Below the pieces are notes generated by a model that saw nothing but the letters and a program-made list of their open reading frames with translations, ran no database searches and was not told the origin of the DNA. A stretch of 64,000 nucleotides of DNA from Nitrospira sp. (GTDB lineage: Bacteria; Nitrospirota; Nitrospiria; Nitrospirales; Nitrospiraceae), in contig JANDJI010000006.1 of the NCBI GenBank assembly GCA_024331125.1, positions 124,001 to 188,000 of the forward strand, given 5' to 3'. This document shows positions 1-10,240 of the stretch, one piece after another. Made by a program: the position numbers and the translations under genes. Within the stretch, counting starts at the first letter, position 1; each line of letters opens with the position of its first letter.

Positions 1-1916
1 CGCGGATCCGCAATCAACGCCCGCGCGATCGCGATCCGCTGTCGTTGCCCGCCGGACAGCGAACAGCCCTGTTCGCCGATCACCGTGTCGTATCCCTCCG
101 GCAACTCCAGAATGAATTCGTGCGCCCCGGCCAGCTTTGCGGCCTGAATCACCCGTTCCATGGACGAGCCGGGATCGGTCAGCGCGATATTGTCGCGCAC
201 CGATCGGTTGAAGAGAAAGTTCTCCTGCAACACCACGCCGACGTGCCGGCGCAACCAGGCCGGATCGACCTGCGCCAAGTCCACGCCGTCCACCAGCACG
301 CGGCCCCGCTCCGGCACGTAGAGCCGTTGAATCAATTTCGCAATCGTGCTCTTCCCGGACCCGGATCGCCCCACCAAGCCGACCACCTGCCCCGGCTCCA
401 CGACGAACGAAACCTTGCGCAGCACTTCCGGCCCGTCAGGCCGATAGCGGAACGTCACGTCTTCGAATGAGACGCGGCCCGCCACGCGAGGCAATGTCGT
501 CCGATTCGGATTGTAGGACGGCTCCGGCTGGGCGTTGAGCACGTCGCCCAACCGTTGCACGGAAATCCCCACCTGCTGAAACTCCTGCCACAGGTTCACG
601 AGCCGCAACAACGGCCCCGTCACTTGCGCCGCCAACATGTTGAAGGCGATCAACTGTCCGATGCTGAGCTCGCCCCCGATGACTCGATAGGCGCCGACCC
701 AGAGAACGGCCACCGTCGTGAGTTTTTGAACGGCGGTCGCCGCCTGTCCGGCGATCGTAATCAAGTTGGTCGCGCGGAAACTCGCCCTCACGTACCCGGC
801 CAACTGCTCGTCCCACCGCCGCTGCAACGGAGGCTCGACGGCCATCGCCTTCACGGTCTGGATGCCGGTGACCGTTTCCACGAGAAACGCCTGGTTCTCC
901 GCTCCCCGATTGAACTTCTCGTGCAACCGGGCTCGGATGGCCGGCGTGATGACGAGAGACAGCCCGGCATAGAAAGGCAACGATGCCGCCACGACCAGCG
1001 TGAGCATCGGGCTGTACAGCCACATCACGGCGAGAAAGACGGCCATGAAAAACAGGTCGAGCACCACCGTGACCGAGTTGCTCGTCAGAAACTGGCGGAT
1101 GTGCTCCAGCTCGCGGACGCGGGCCACCGTGTCGCCGACCCGCCTCGCCTCGAAGTAGGCGAGCGGCAGCGCCAGGATGTGGCGGAACAGTTGCGCGCCG
1201 AGCCCCACGTCGATGCGGTTCGTGGTGTGGGCGAAGAGGTAGGTGCGAAGGCCGCCGAGGACCGCCTCGAAGATCACGAGCGCGACCATGCCGATCGCGA
1301 GCACGTGGAGCGTCGTGAACCCCCTGTGGACCAGCACCTTGTCGATCACGACCTGCGTGAACAGCGGGGTCAGCAGACCGAACAGTTGAAGAACAAACGA
1401 AGCGACCAGCACCTCGCCGAGCAGCTTTCGATATTTGACGATGGCGGGGATGAACCAGGTGAAGTCGAACTTCAGATCCTGCGGGCGCAGATGGGCCCGT
1501 TTCGTAAAGAGCAGCACTTCGCCGCTCCAAAGCGCCTGGAACTGGTCGCGGGACAGGACCAGCGGACGCGCCTCGACCGGGTCCTGCACCAACACCTTCT
1601 GTTCGTCGACCTTGGCCAAGACCAGGTAGCGGCCGTCGGTCCGCCGGACCATGGCGGGAAGCGGGAGAGTCGGCAACTTGTCCCACCTGACCGTCATGCG
1701 GCCCGCCTTGAGACCCAAATGTTTCTCGGCGCGCAGAAGATCCGTCGAAGACAGAGGCTCGTTTAACCGCGCGAACTGATGGCGCAGTTGTGAAGCGTCG
1801 GCGGGCAGATCGTAGAACCGAGCGAGAATCAGCAGACAGAGCAACCCCGTGTCGGGGGCCGCCGAAGACGGCCGGGACGAATCAGATGGAGAAGCGGCGT
1901 TGGCGTCATCCGGCAT
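1..1916 (-). CDS. Type I secretion ABC transporter, HlyB-like (partial, C-terminus off window)
   Basis: Inner-membrane exporter that would drive secretion of the RTX protein encoded just upstream on the same strand. The frame is open from the ATG at 1916 to the window edge, about 638 codons. Order seen: an N-terminal C39-like domain of roughly 150 residues without an obvious catalytic Cys (as in HlyB), a transmembrane domain, then an ABC ATPase. The ATPase shows a Walker A (GRSGSGKST) and the signature LSGGQRQRIAIARAL near position 50. The C-terminal end with the H-loop lies outside the window. A 147-base gap separates it from the RTX gene, so one operon is likely. Family assignment is firm; the substrate link is inferred from position. 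TolC-type and adaptor partners are not adjacent. Confidence 0.9.
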   Translation of the reverse strand, partial: MPDDANAASPSDSSRPSSAAPDTGLLCLLILARFYDLPADASQLRHQFARLNEPLSSTDLLRAEKHLGLKAGRMTVRWDKLPTLPLPAMVRRTDGRYLVLAKVDEQKVLVQDPVEARPLVLSRDQFQALWSGEVLLFTKRAHLRPQDLKFDFTWFIPAIVKYRKLLGEVLVASFVLQLFGLLTPLFTQVVIDKVLVHRGFTTLHVLAIGMVALVIFEAVLGGLRTYLFAHTTNRIDVGLGAQLFRHILALPLAYFEARRVGDTVARVRELEHIRQFLTSNSVTVVLDLFFMAVFLAVMWLYSPMLTLVVAASLPFYAGLSLVITPAIRARLHEKFNRGAENQAFLVETVTGIQTVKAMAVEPPLQRRWDEQLAGYVRASFRATNLITIAGQAATAVQKLTTVAVLWVGAYRVIGGELSIGQLIAFNMLAAQVTGPLLRLVNLWQEFQQVGISVQRLGDVLNAQPEPSYNPNRTTLPRVAGRVSFEDVTFRYRPDGPEVLRKVSFVVEPGQVVGLVGRSGSGKSTIAKLIQRLYVPERGRVLVDGVDLAQVDPAWLRRHVGVVLQENFLFNRSVRDNIALTDPGSSMERVIQAAKLAGAHEFILELPEGYDTVIGEQGCSLSGGQRQRIAIARALIADP

Positions 1917-2063
1917 GGGTCCATCTTAGCCTGAATTCTCCTTGGGCAAAATAGCTTCTCGCTTTATGTAGAGAGTATGGGACAGGGAACATCACCCCTT
2001 CGCCGCCTGTTCCCTGCCTTGTTTCTTTCCTTCTCCCCTTGCATACCACTCCACCGATGGACC

Positions 2064-4074
2064 TCATGCCCCCTGCCAATGCGCCGCGAGGATCGCCTGA
2101 AACTGAGCCTGTTGCCCGCTGGTCCCGGCGCCGGTAGCCGCCGCCTCCCAGGCGAGGCCGGTGTCGGTCGTAAACTGCGCCATGGCCTGAAGCAACTGAT
2201 CGACCTGGGTGGCGTGCAGCACCTGACCGCCGGCGTCGAGCGTCTCGACCTGGCCGGCCAGCCCGCGGAACCAGTCCCGGATCGTCACCGAGTCTTGGCC
2301 GCCGGCCACGAGCACGCGCAGATCATCGGCCTGGCGACTCAGGATGAGGTTGTGGGGCCCACGGTCGCCCTCGAACACTAGCCGATCCGCCGCGCCCCCG
2401 ATCTCGGCGATCACGTCCCGGCCGTCGCCCGGCGCGACGCGATAGGTGTCGTCCCCCAGTCCGCCCGCCAGATAGTCGTCCCCGTCCCGCCCGATCAACA
2501 CATTGTCCCCGTCATTGCCCCGGAGCACATTGCCCCACTCGTTGCCGATGCCGGTCAGGGGGTCCGTTCCCAGGAGAATCAGATCTTCCACATGCGCTCC
2601 CAGGGTGTAGTCGATCGCGGCGTGGACCGTGTCGAGCCCGCCGGTGTGGGTCTCGATGACCTGATCGTCGGGATGATCGACCACGTAGGTATCGTGGCCC
2701 GGACCGCCGATCAGGATATCCGCCCCGGGGCCGCCGTCCAGATAATCCTCGCCGGGGCCGCCCCGCAGGGTATCGGCGCCCGCGCCGCCCTCCAGGCGAT
2801 CATGGCCCCGGCCGCCGTTTAGCCGATCGTCGCCGCCCAGCCCGAGCAGGTGATCATGCCCCGCCCCGCCGGTGAGCCGATCATGCCCCGTGCCGCCCCA
2901 GAGTTGGTCGTCGCCCGTGCCGCCTTCGAGCACGTCGTGCCCCGCCCCGCCAAAGAGCCGATCGTCGCCCGCCCAGCCCCGCAACAGATCGCTCCCGCCT
3001 CTGCCGTCCAACAGGTTGTGGCCACTGTTGCCTTCAAGCAGGTTGCCACTTGCGTTGCCGATGCCGGTGAGATCCGCCGTCCCGGTCAGGATCAGGTCTT
3101 CCAGCGTCGGTCCCAGGGTGAAGGAGATGGCGGCTATGACGATGTCGGTGCCCCCCCGCGCCGGTCTCCACGATCTTGTCGCCCGCCTGGTCCACGACGT
3201 AGGTGTCGCTCCCGTTGCCGCCAGTCAACGTGTCGGCGCCCGCGCCGCCCACAAGACGATCCGCCCCGGGGCCGCCGTCCAGCACGTCGTCGCCGTCTCC
3301 GCCGTTCAACGTGTCGCCGTGTGGGCCGCCGATGATGATCGTATCGTTGCCCGGCCCTCCATGGAAACTCATGCCGGCGCCGCTGTTGTTCGTATAAATA
3401 ATGGTGTCGTTGCCGGTCATCCGATTGCCGATATAGGTGAAAAGATCGTGGACCGTCGTCAGGGTGTCGTTGGCCAACGCAGTTTCAACGTCATCCCACA
3501 GCAGAGAAAGACCCGTCATGGTGATGGTACTGCCGCCGTTGACCACGGCAATGGTGGTCACGGTGCCGGTGATGTCGGCGGCGCTCATGTTCCCCGAAAG
3601 ACGGAACCTCCCGTTGAAGGTCACCGTCGTGGACCCGATCCTCGCCGCGAGCGATGTCAGGGTACCCGTGTAGTTGCCGCTCACGGCAATGAGCTGGATG
3701 GTGCCGTTCATCGTTTCAGAGAAACCGGGGGAGCCGAGGGTGACGGACGTGAGGGTTTCGATCCCGCCGTTGAAGGTGCCGACCGCGCGGATCACTTCGC
3801 CGCTGCCGTCTGGCGGATTTTTAAAGTCGATCTCCCTGATCAGGGGGGTCCTGGTAGTGAGCCGCGAACCGACCAGCGTCAGCCGCCCTCCGGAAAACAT
3901 ATCGACGACCAGACGAGTCGAACCGGCGGAGGCCACCGCAAACTGCACGGTGCGAAACTGGAGCATGAGCTGGGAAAGTCTGGTGCCGGCGGTGAGGAAA
4001 TTGGCCGCAAAATCTACCTGACCGAGCGAGACGCTCGACCAAGCGGTTGTCGTGGAACCGGTGATTGCAGCCAT
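2064..4074 (-). pseudogene. RTX / hemolysin-type calcium-binding repeat protein, split by a frameshift
   Basis: A secreted calcium-binding protein of about 670 residues if whole. The first part (from ATG 4074, strong AGGAGG ribosome site) holds a beta-rich N-terminal region of about 220 residues with no signal peptide, then the first GGxGxDxLxGG nonapeptide repeats. The second part continues with many such repeats and a C-terminal segment rich in small residues, as expected for a type I secretion signal. The frame breaks after the codons for VETGAGG at a run of seven G on the coding strand (3151-3157). With six G the two halves join in frame (GGTDIVIAAI...). This may be a sequencing indel, a phase-variable tract or a real lesion. 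The downstream exporter supports type I secretion. Confidence 0.85.
3151..3157. other. Homopolymer C7/G7 tract at the RTX frameshift
   Basis: Seven consecutive C on the plus strand inside the RTX gene. Removing one restores a continuous repeat-protein frame. A slipped-strand or basecalling hotspot. Confidence 0.8.
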
Positions 4075-4549
4075 ATCGAACCTCCTCTGAGAACGTCACG
4101 CCGGGCCGCCATCGGTCAGCGCACGGACGGTCACGAACGATCAAGAACGGGTCTCAGTTGAAAAGAGCGACTCCGAGCGTCGATACGAGACAATGCGCCA
4201 TCCGGTTTAAAGCCATTCTCCTGCGCGGCAATCAAAATGGGGCAAGAAAGGTGCCGATTCGGAGGATGGTGCCTTTTTGCCAGACCCAGGATTTGCGCTG
4301 GTGAACCGAGCACAAATGTTGAACAATGCCGATAACCGGTATCAAATGGACTGTGGCTAGGCTCTTGGGAGGGACTGGAGTCTCTTTTAGAGGGGAAATC
4401 GGTGAATGGATTTTCCTACGATCTTGGCAAGAAATGGAGAGGCGCCCGTCACGTCAAAGAATCAACCACCTGATGGAATTAGCGCCGTTGCGGCCGGCAG
4501 CCTGATTCCGTCGAGCCGCACTCCCACCTCAGTTCGCTGGAATCAGTGG
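4075..4549. other. Non-coding gap between RTX gene and PilZ gene
   Basis: About 475 bases. Short open frames here have neither a ribosome site nor recognisable protein character. It should hold the RTX operon promoter, since both the RTX gene and the PilZ gene read leftward and the gap lies upstream of RTX. I could not pick a convincing -35/-10 pair. Confidence 0.5.
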
Positions 4550-4894
4550 TTACCGGTCGCAGCGCTCAAGTCGATGAATGAGCGCGCCGCGTAGTTCGCG
4601 ATTGAGCCGTTGCCGCGCGTCCACAGAGAGGTCGAAAAATTCCACGCCGAATCGACCGTCTTCCGCCCATTTGACGATCCCGCTCTCAATGGGCAGCGCC
4701 CGCGCTCGATCCGGAAGGAGGACGCCCAAGCGGACCGGTTCGCCGACCGGCAACCGGCGATCACAGTGGATCGAACAGCCGCGAAACGAAAGATCAAGAA
4801 GATGTCCCTCTCCCACGCAACACGACGCGCCGAAGATGACCGGATGTCGTACCGCGTATCGCAGATAGAGCCGATGAGAGAACCGGACCGACAT
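4550..4894 (-). CDS. PilZ domain protein
   Basis: Small cytoplasmic protein of 114 residues, likely a cyclic di-GMP receptor. It has the two PilZ signatures: an arginine-rich stretch near the N-terminus (LRYAVRHPV, matching RxxxR) and DLSFRGCSI (DxSxxG). These are the known c-di-GMP contact sites of the family. The start is placed at ATG 4894, behind GGGAGG with 5-base spacing; a TTG sits one codon upstream. It stands alone, with no motility or polysaccharide genes next to it. A diguanylate cyclase is encoded at 18.0-19.0 kb, but no functional link is shown. Confidence 0.85.
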   Translation of the reverse strand: MSVRFSHRLYLRYAVRHPVIFGASCCVGEGHLLDLSFRGCSIHCDRRLPVGEPVRLGVLLPDRARALPIESGIVKWAEDGRFGVEFFDLSVDARQRLNRELRGALIHRLERCDR

Positions 4895-5118
4895 CAAGAC
4901 CTCCCTGCCGCCGGTATTCTATCGATCCCGACAAGGGAGAACCATCCCTCCTTCGGAGGGATAGGCTTCAGATTGAGCGTACCGCCTGATATTCCCGTGT
5001 CTGATGGACCCAACTCCCCCGTTGTGTTCGGCGGCGTGGAAGGCGAGCGAAGCGGTGGGCCGGAATCTTGAATGGAAGCGAGTCTGATCGTTGGGCGCCA
5101 GACAGTCGTTGATGGCGG

Positions 5119-5532
5119 CTAGAAAATTCCCGCTTGTTTTTGAAGCCAGCGGACGTACTTCACGATCTGCTCGACGTCGGCCGTGGTCACGCCCTCGACT
5201 TTCGGCATGTTGCCGAACTGCCAATGGTGCGCCCGCACCCCGTTGGCCGCGGCGTTGTGAAAGGCGGCATCGGCATGATGATTCGGCTCATAGATCTTGT
5301 GGACGAGCGGCGGCCCATGGTCCGTCCCTACGCCTCCAAGACCGTGGCAACGGGAACAGTTGGCGACGAACTTCTGTTCGCCTTCCCGCAACTCGACCGG
5401 CGCCGCCCCTGCCGGTGCTCCCACGACTCCCTTTGACGCTGTCTCCTCTTGGCTGCAGGCCGGCATCACGCCGATTGCCAGCAGAACCAACGTCCACCTG
5501 ATCGCCCGGTGCCACGTCACGATGTCGTCCAT
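5119..5532 (-). CDS. Class I c-type cytochrome, lipoprotein-like
   Basis: Predicted exported mono-haem cytochrome c of 137 residues. The N-terminus has a hydrophobic signal segment (WTLVLLAIGVMPAC) ending in a lipobox-like Cys, so it is probably anchored to a membrane and faces the periplasm. The haem site is CSRCH, with a likely distal Met in FGNMPKVEG. The start at 5532 is preferred because it opens directly into the signal sequence; upstream codons in the frame overlap the 3' region of queC. Nitrospira carry many small cytochromes in electron transfer, and the partner of this one cannot be deduced from neighbours. Confidence 0.85.
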   Translation of the reverse strand: MDDIVTWHRAIRWTLVLLAIGVMPACSQEETASKGVVGAPAGAAPVELREGEQKFVANCSRCHGLGGVGTDHGPPLVHKIYEPNHHADAAFHNAAANGVRAHHWQFGNMPKVEGVTTADVEQIVKYVRWLQKQAGIF

Positions 5533-5573
5533 CCGTCTTCCATAAATACGTTGAGTAATGATGCGCGCGGGGG

Positions 5574-6272
5574 TCAGGGTACCATATACGGAATCGGATC
5601 CGCGACCCCCGCCTCGGCAAACCCCTTCAGGCGGATCAGGCAACTGTCGCACCGGCCGCAGGCCATCGAGCCGACGGGATCATAACAACTGTGCGTCAGA
5701 TGAAACGGCACGTTCAGAGACAAACCCAGCGCGACGATCTGGGCTTTGGTCAAAGTAAGCAGCGGCGCGCGAACCTCAAACGACCGTCCTCCCATTCCCG
5801 CCTTCGTTCCCGCCCGCACCGCCGACTCGAACGCCTTGATGAATTCAGGCCGGCAGTCCGGATAGCCGGAATAGTCGAGCACGTTGGCGCCGAAATACAC
5901 GACCGGCGCGCCGATCGTTTCGGCGTAGGCGGCGGCGAGGGAGAGAAAAATCAAGTTTCTGGCCGGCACGTAGGTGACGGGAACCTCGCCGCTCCGTTCG
6001 GCCTCCGACCGATTTTTGGGAACAGGAACGTCGCCCGTAAGGGCCGACCCACCGATCGCCCGCAAGTCCAGATTGATGACGAGATGTCTGCGGGCCTTCA
6101 ACGCCGTTGCGATTCGACCGGCCCGCTCGACCTCGATCGCGTGGCGCTGTCCATAGGCGATTGTCAGCAGATCAAGGTCGTAGCCGTCTCGGCCGGCCAC
6201 AGCCGCGGCGACAGTGGAATCCAGGCCGCCGCTCGCCAGGACAACCGCCCGTTGCACCGTAGAGTCGCTCAT
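5574..6272 (-). CDS. queC: 7-cyano-7-deazaguanine synthase (QueC)
   Basis: ATP-dependent conversion of 7-carboxy-7-deazaguanine to preQ0 in the queuosine pathway. The 232-residue length is normal. The N-terminus has the PP-loop SGGLDSTVA. The C-terminus has the four-Cys zinc site (C in HSCYDP, then CGRCDSC). The central YVPARNLIFLSLA block is characteristic. Other queuosine genes (queD, queE, queF) are not in the window. The cytochrome gene follows 41 bases downstream on the same strand. No preQ1 riboswitch was recognised upstream. Confidence 0.95.
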   Translation of the reverse strand: MSDSTVQRAVVLASGGLDSTVAAAVAGRDGYDLDLLTIAYGQRHAIEVERAGRIATALKARRHLVINLDLRAIGGSALTGDVPVPKNRSEAERSGEVPVTYVPARNLIFLSLAAAYAETIGAPVVYFGANVLDYSGYPDCRPEFIKAFESAVRAGTKAGMGGRSFEVRAPLLTLTKAQIVALGLSLNVPFHLTHSCYDPVGSMACGRCDSCLIRLKGFAEAGVADPIPYMVP

Positions 6273-6401
6273 TGCGATGGCCCGGTCTGATCCGTCTCGT
6301 CAAAATGTGGGAAGGAATCTCATCGCGAGCGGCACATGACGGCATCGGCCACGGAAGGAGAGAAACAGCAGGAAACGGTCTTTGTGCGGAAAACGCCGAG
6401 G

Positions 6402-6962
6402 CTATTCGCGATCTTCTTCACGCTCGATTTTTTCAAGCAGTTCTTGGCGTGATTGACATTCCACACAGAGTTTGGCGAACGGCACGGCCTGGAGCCGCCT
6501 CTCGCTGATCTCGACGCCGCACTCGGCGCAGATACCGTAGGTGCCTTCGTGCAGGCGCGTGAGCGCTTCGTCGATGGATTGCCGGCGGCGATTGCGCATT
6601 TCCATCAGCGAAATGCCGAGTTCCCGCTCCAAATCCATCAAGGCTTGATCCCCGACGTCGCGAGTGGACTCCAGACGCCGCTGTTGGTCCTCCGTCAACG
6701 ACTGCCCCAAATTCTCGGTGATTTCCTTCACGATCTCTTGCCGCTTCCCCAACAGCATTTTGTGCAGCACTTCATGCCGCCGTTCACGCGCTTCCCGCTC
6801 CTTGGCCGTTTCCTTTGGGCGAATCGGTCCGGACGCCTCGGCTTCAGCCGCTTCCGGCCTGACCGCCTCGGCGGCCGCTACTGACTTGGGCTTTTCCGCG
6901 GCAGCCACTGAAAATTTGGATTTTTCCACCGGCTTTTTCTTGGATTGCGCTTTGGTCGCCAT
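6402..6962 (-). CDS. TraR/DksA family zinc-finger regulator
   Basis: Protein of 186 residues. An N-terminal Lys/Ala/Glu-rich low-complexity region (1-60) is followed by a coiled coil, then a C4 zinc finger (CAEC...CVEC) near the C-terminus. DksA-type proteins bind RNA polymerase through the secondary channel and modulate promoters with ppGpp. The low-complexity N-terminal extension is longer than in E. coli DksA. A regulator of transcription is likely; whether it replaces DksA in stringent control cannot be told from sequence alone. Confidence 0.85.
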   Translation of the reverse strand: MATKAQSKKKPVEKSKFSVAAAEKPKSVAAAEAVRPEAAEAEASGPIRPKETAKEREARERRHEVLHKMLLGKRQEIVKEITENLGQSLTEDQQRRLESTRDVGDQALMDLERELGISLMEMRNRRRQSIDEALTRLHEGTYGICAECGVEISERRLQAVPFAKLCVECQSRQELLEKIEREEDRE

Positions 6963-7063
6963 GCAAACCCCGTTCTTTCCACGAATTCAGGAGACCTTGA
7001 GCTCGGCATCTATATCACGGCATATGCCCTTTGACAAGTAGCGGTGGAATTGACCGAGAGATC

Positions 7064-7588
7064 CTAGGGATAGACGATCGTCGCATGCACGTCGTATCCG
7101 GCAAGTCGTTCGCGCCCGTTCAAGCTTTTCAGCTCCACGAGAAAATCCAGCCCGACGATCTCCCCGCCGAGTTGCCGAATCAAATGAACCGTGGCTTCCG
7201 CCGTTCCACCAGTCGCCAAGAGGTCATCGATGATCAACACTCGTTCTCCTATTCCGATTGCGTCTCGGTGAACGGCCAATGAATTAGTCCCGTACTCAAG
7301 GCTGTATTTGACTTCATAACAATCCGCCGGCAGTTTTCCGGGTTTTCGGACGGGAACAAATCCCGCTCCAAGACGGGACGACAAGATCCCCGCGAAAATG
7401 AATCCGCGAGACTCAATCCCCACCACCTTGGCCACGCGCGCGCGCCGATATCGCTCCGTCAATTCGTCGGCCAGATTCTGAACGGCCTCGGCGTTTTTGA
7501 GCAACGTGGTGATGTCGTAAAAAAGAATGCCGGGCTTGGGGAAGTCCGGCACTTCGCGAATGAGCGATCGATAGTCGAGAGACGCCAC
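7064..7588 (-). CDS. apt: Adenine phosphoribosyltransferase
   Basis: Purine salvage: adenine plus PRPP gives AMP. The PRPP-binding signature [14 protein letters not shown] is present, as is the family N-terminus ([18 protein letters not shown]). A GTG start at 7588 gives 174 residues, the usual length; longer frames run into the sigma factor gene. It begins 4 bases after the stop of the sigma-factor gene, so translation is probably coupled. Cytoplasmic enzyme. Confidence 0.95.
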   Translation of the reverse strand: MASLDYRSLIREVPDFPKPGILFYDITTLLKNAEAVQNLADELTERYRRARVAKVVGIESRGFIFAGILSSRLGAGFVPVRKPGKLPADCYEVKYSLEYGTNSLAVHRDAIGIGERVLIIDDLLATGGTAEATVHLIRQLGGEIVGLDFLVELKSLNGRERLAGYDVHATIVYP

Positions 7589-7592
7589 GAGA

Positions 7593-8537
7593 TTACAGCA
7601 AATCCGACTGGGCCATGGTTTTTCGCTCGATGGTCGCACGGAGCCGCGTCAACGCCGCCATTTCAATCTGCCGTACCCGCTCCCGCGTCAATCCCATTTC
7701 CCGGCCGATCTCTTCCAATGTTTTGCCTTCGTTCCCATCAAGCCCGAACCGCGACACAATAACAGTTTGTTCTTTCTCTGGCAACTCCCTGACCCACTCC
7801 ATCAACTCCAGCCGGCGGCGCACGCCGTCGGCAGTTTCATCGGGAGAGAGACCGGACGGATCTTCGATCACGTCGCGGAGAAAGGTATCGGCCCGATCGT
7901 TGAGCGGGCTGTCCAATGAGCAGGTGGTGCGGATCAACTGTTTGAGATCCGATACCTCTTCTTCCGAAGTTTTCATTTTCACGGCGACTTCGCCCAACGT
8001 CGGCTCACGGCCCAATTCCTGAACCAGTTGCTCGGTTTTTCCAAGATAACGATTCAATCGTTCCACGACATGAACAGGAAGGCGCACCAGCTTGCCTTGG
8101 TTGATAATGGCCCGCTCGATGTATTGCCGAATCCACCACGAGGCGTAGGTGCTGAACCGGAATCCCCGCTTGTAATTGAATTTTTCGACCGCCTTGATCA
8201 GTCCCAGATTTCCTTCCTCCACGATGTCGGAAAACGGAAAACCCCGATGCATGTATCGCTTGCCGATGCTAATGACGAGGCGCAAGTTGGACTCGATCAT
8301 CTGTTGACGGGCCTGCTCGTCGCCGGCCATGACCCGCTTGCCGAGTTGCTGTTCCTGTTGGAATGTCAGCAAAGTGGACCGGCGAACCTCCCGCAAATAG
8401 CTCTTGAGCGTATCAAGCCCTTCTGATCGGTCAAGATCCTCCGCCGCCGAATCCAGACCATGTTCGTGACCGTCCTCATCGTCGACGGTCCGCCGTCGAG
8501 ACCGGCTTTGGACCAGCCGAACTCCCTGCCGCCTCAT
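7593..8537 (-). CDS. RNA polymerase sigma-70 family factor, RpoS-like
   Basis: Sigma factor of 314 residues with regions 1.2 ([10 protein letters not shown]), 2 ([14 protein letters not shown] through [17 protein letters not shown]), 3 and 4 (the helix-turn-helix with [11 protein letters not shown]). Region 1.1 is absent, so it is of the RpoS/group 2 type rather than the primary factor. The start at ATG 8537 follows GGAG; a TTG two codons upstream is an alternative. The N-terminal 35 residues are basic, then acidic. apt follows immediately. In Nitrospira such factors are presumed to act in stationary or stress responses; that part is inference. Confidence 0.9.
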   Translation of the reverse strand: MRRQGVRLVQSRSRRRTVDDEDGHEHGLDSAAEDLDRSEGLDTLKSYLREVRRSTLLTFQQEQQLGKRVMAGDEQARQQMIESNLRLVISIGKRYMHRGFPFSDIVEEGNLGLIKAVEKFNYKRGFRFSTYASWWIRQYIERAIINQGKLVRLPVHVVERLNRYLGKTEQLVQELGREPTLGEVAVKMKTSEEEVSDLKQLIRTTCSLDSPLNDRADTFLRDVIEDPSGLSPDETADGVRRRLELMEWVRELPEKEQTVIVSRFGLDGNEGKTLEEIGREMGLTRERVRQIEMAALTRLRATIERKTMAQSDLL

Positions 8538-8564
8538 ACCCAAGATGCTCCAATCCTCATCTTG

Positions 8565-8861
8565 CTAGTACCAGATCTTGAAACTTGAAAACCGTCCCGT
8601 TGCTTCTCTCCACCGGGTCTCGACGTGTGTCACTCGCGCCGCCGGAGGCCCGTCCCGGAGATCGCGCAACAGCGCATCAATGGCCAACGGCTGCCCCTCG
8701 ACCTCCAACTCGACACGGCCGTCGTCGAGATTCCGGACTCCGCCGACCAAACCATGGTTCAACGCCGCGCGGGCTGCAAAGGCTCGATAGCCCACACCTT
8801 GCACCCGTCCGCTCACCAAGATATGCGCGTGAACGGCCGTTTTGGACACCGACTTAACCAT
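8565..8861 (-). CDS. acyP: Acylphosphatase
   Basis: Small cytoplasmic enzyme of 98 residues that hydrolyses acyl phosphates. The signature [12 protein letters not shown] carries the active-site Arg, and [17 protein letters not shown] carries the catalytic Asn. The start at ATG 8861 fits family length; an upstream Met would add 12 residues. It sits 27 bases before the sigma-factor start on the same strand and may share its transcript. Confidence 0.92.
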   Translation of the reverse strand: MVKSVSKTAVHAHILVSGRVQGVGYRAFAARAALNHGLVGGVRNLDDGRVELEVEGQPLAIDALLRDLRDGPPAARVTHVETRWREATGRFSSFKIWY

Positions 8862-9013
8862 CTGTTTTCGTGCAAACCGTCCGGCTTGAGCGAACACCGG
8901 GCCGACACCCGACGGATCTTCTCATACCGACTTGCACACGTCACGTGTTTTGCATTTCCATACCGCCGACCGTCCTTTATACGGCAGGAGGCACGAGTAC
9001 GCTTGGTGTGTGG

Positions 9014-9092
<79 letters not shown>

Positions 9093-9129
9093 ACAAGAAC
9101 GTGAGAAACAAGAAGGGAACGCGATTGTC

Positions 9130-10233
9130 TTACAAGAGAGGGGTAAAAGGCAACCCATGGGCCTCGGCCACCCCTCGGCAGGTCACCAGGCCCTCCTTCA
9201 AATTGACACCCTTCGCCAATCCCGGATCGTCGCGAATCGCCCGTTCCACGCCGTCCGACGCCAGACGCAGCAGGTAGGGCAATGTCGCGTTCGTCAATGC
9301 CAACGTCGAGGTGCGCGGCACGATGCCGGGCATGTTGGCCACGCAATAATGGAGCACGCCGTCAACGATATACACCGGATCGGAGTGAGTCGTGGGCCTG
9401 GTCGTCTCGAAACAACCGCCTTGATCAACGGAAACATCCACCACTACGGCGCCTCGCTTCATTCGCGAGACCATGGCACGGGACACCACCTTCGGCGCCT
9501 TGGCTCCGGGAACCAGCACCGCCCCGATGACAAGATCCGCCTCACACACCGCCTGCTCAATCGCAGCAACACCGGCCGCGCGGGTTTCGATCCGGCCTTG
9601 ATACAGATCGTCCAAATACCGCAGCCGATCGATATCAAGATTGATGGCGGTCACTCGCGCACCCATTCCGACGGCGATGCGAATCGCCGCACTCCCCACC
9701 ACCCCCGCGCCGAGCACCACGACACGGCCGGGCTCCACGCCGGGCACACCGGCCAACAACACGCCGAGGCCGCCGCGGGTTTTTTCGAGATAGTGCGCGC
9801 CAACCTGCACCGCCATGCGACCGGCAATTTCGCTCATCGGCCTCAACATCGGCAAACTGCCGTCCTTCGCCTCGGTCGTTTCATAGGCGATGGCCGTTAT
9901 TTTCCTATCCAACAGAGACCTCGTCAGCTCCGGCAAAGACGCCAAATGAAGGTAGGTGAAGAGGACTTGGCCGGGGCGAAACAGGCGGACTTCTTCCGGC
10001 AACGGTTCCTTGACCTTTACGATCAACTCGGCTCTCTCGAACATCTCTTCCTTTGAGACGGCGACCGTGGCGCCGACCTTGCCATACTCCTCGTCGCCGA
10101 ACCCGCTCCCCTGCCCGGCGCCGGCTTCAATCCACACCTCATGACCGGCCCGACGCAGCGTTGCCGCTCCGTCGGGAGTGACGCTGACACGATACTCATG
10201 ATCTTTAATTTCCTTTGGCACTCCGATGATCAT
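9130..10233 (-). CDS. ald: Alanine dehydrogenase
   Basis: NAD-dependent interconversion of L-alanine and pyruvate plus ammonia. The start [16 protein letters not shown] is the family signature, giving 367 residues. The Rossmann motif [18 protein letters not shown] is in the middle, and the substrate Lys/His region ([16 protein letters not shown]) is intact. The Lon-like protease gene upstream ends 8 bases before this start, so the two are probably cotranscribed, though no functional tie is known. Cytoplasmic. Confidence 0.95.
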   Translation of the reverse strand: MIIGVPKEIKDHEYRVSVTPDGAATLRRAGHEVWIEAGAGQGSGFGDEEYGKVGATVAVSKEEMFERAELIVKVKEPLPEEVRLFRPGQVLFTYLHLASLPELTRSLLDRKITAIAYETTEAKDGSLPMLRPMSEIAGRMAVQVGAHYLEKTRGGLGVLLAGVPGVEPGRVVVLGAGVVGSAAIRIAVGMGARVTAINLDIDRLRYLDDLYQGRIETRAAGVAAIEQAVCEADLVIGAVLVPGAKAPKVVSRAMVSRMKRGAVVVDVSVDQGGCFETTRPTTHSDPVYIVDGVLHYCVANMPGIVPRTSTLALTNATLPYLLRLASDGVERAIRDDPGLAKGVNLKEGLVTCRGVAEAHGLPFTPLL

Positions 10234-10240
10234 GCAACAC

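Noticed and set aside
436..1766. Long frames on both strands across 436-1766
   Set aside because: Shadows of the ABC exporter frame, which runs open from 1916 to the edge and carries all the motifs.
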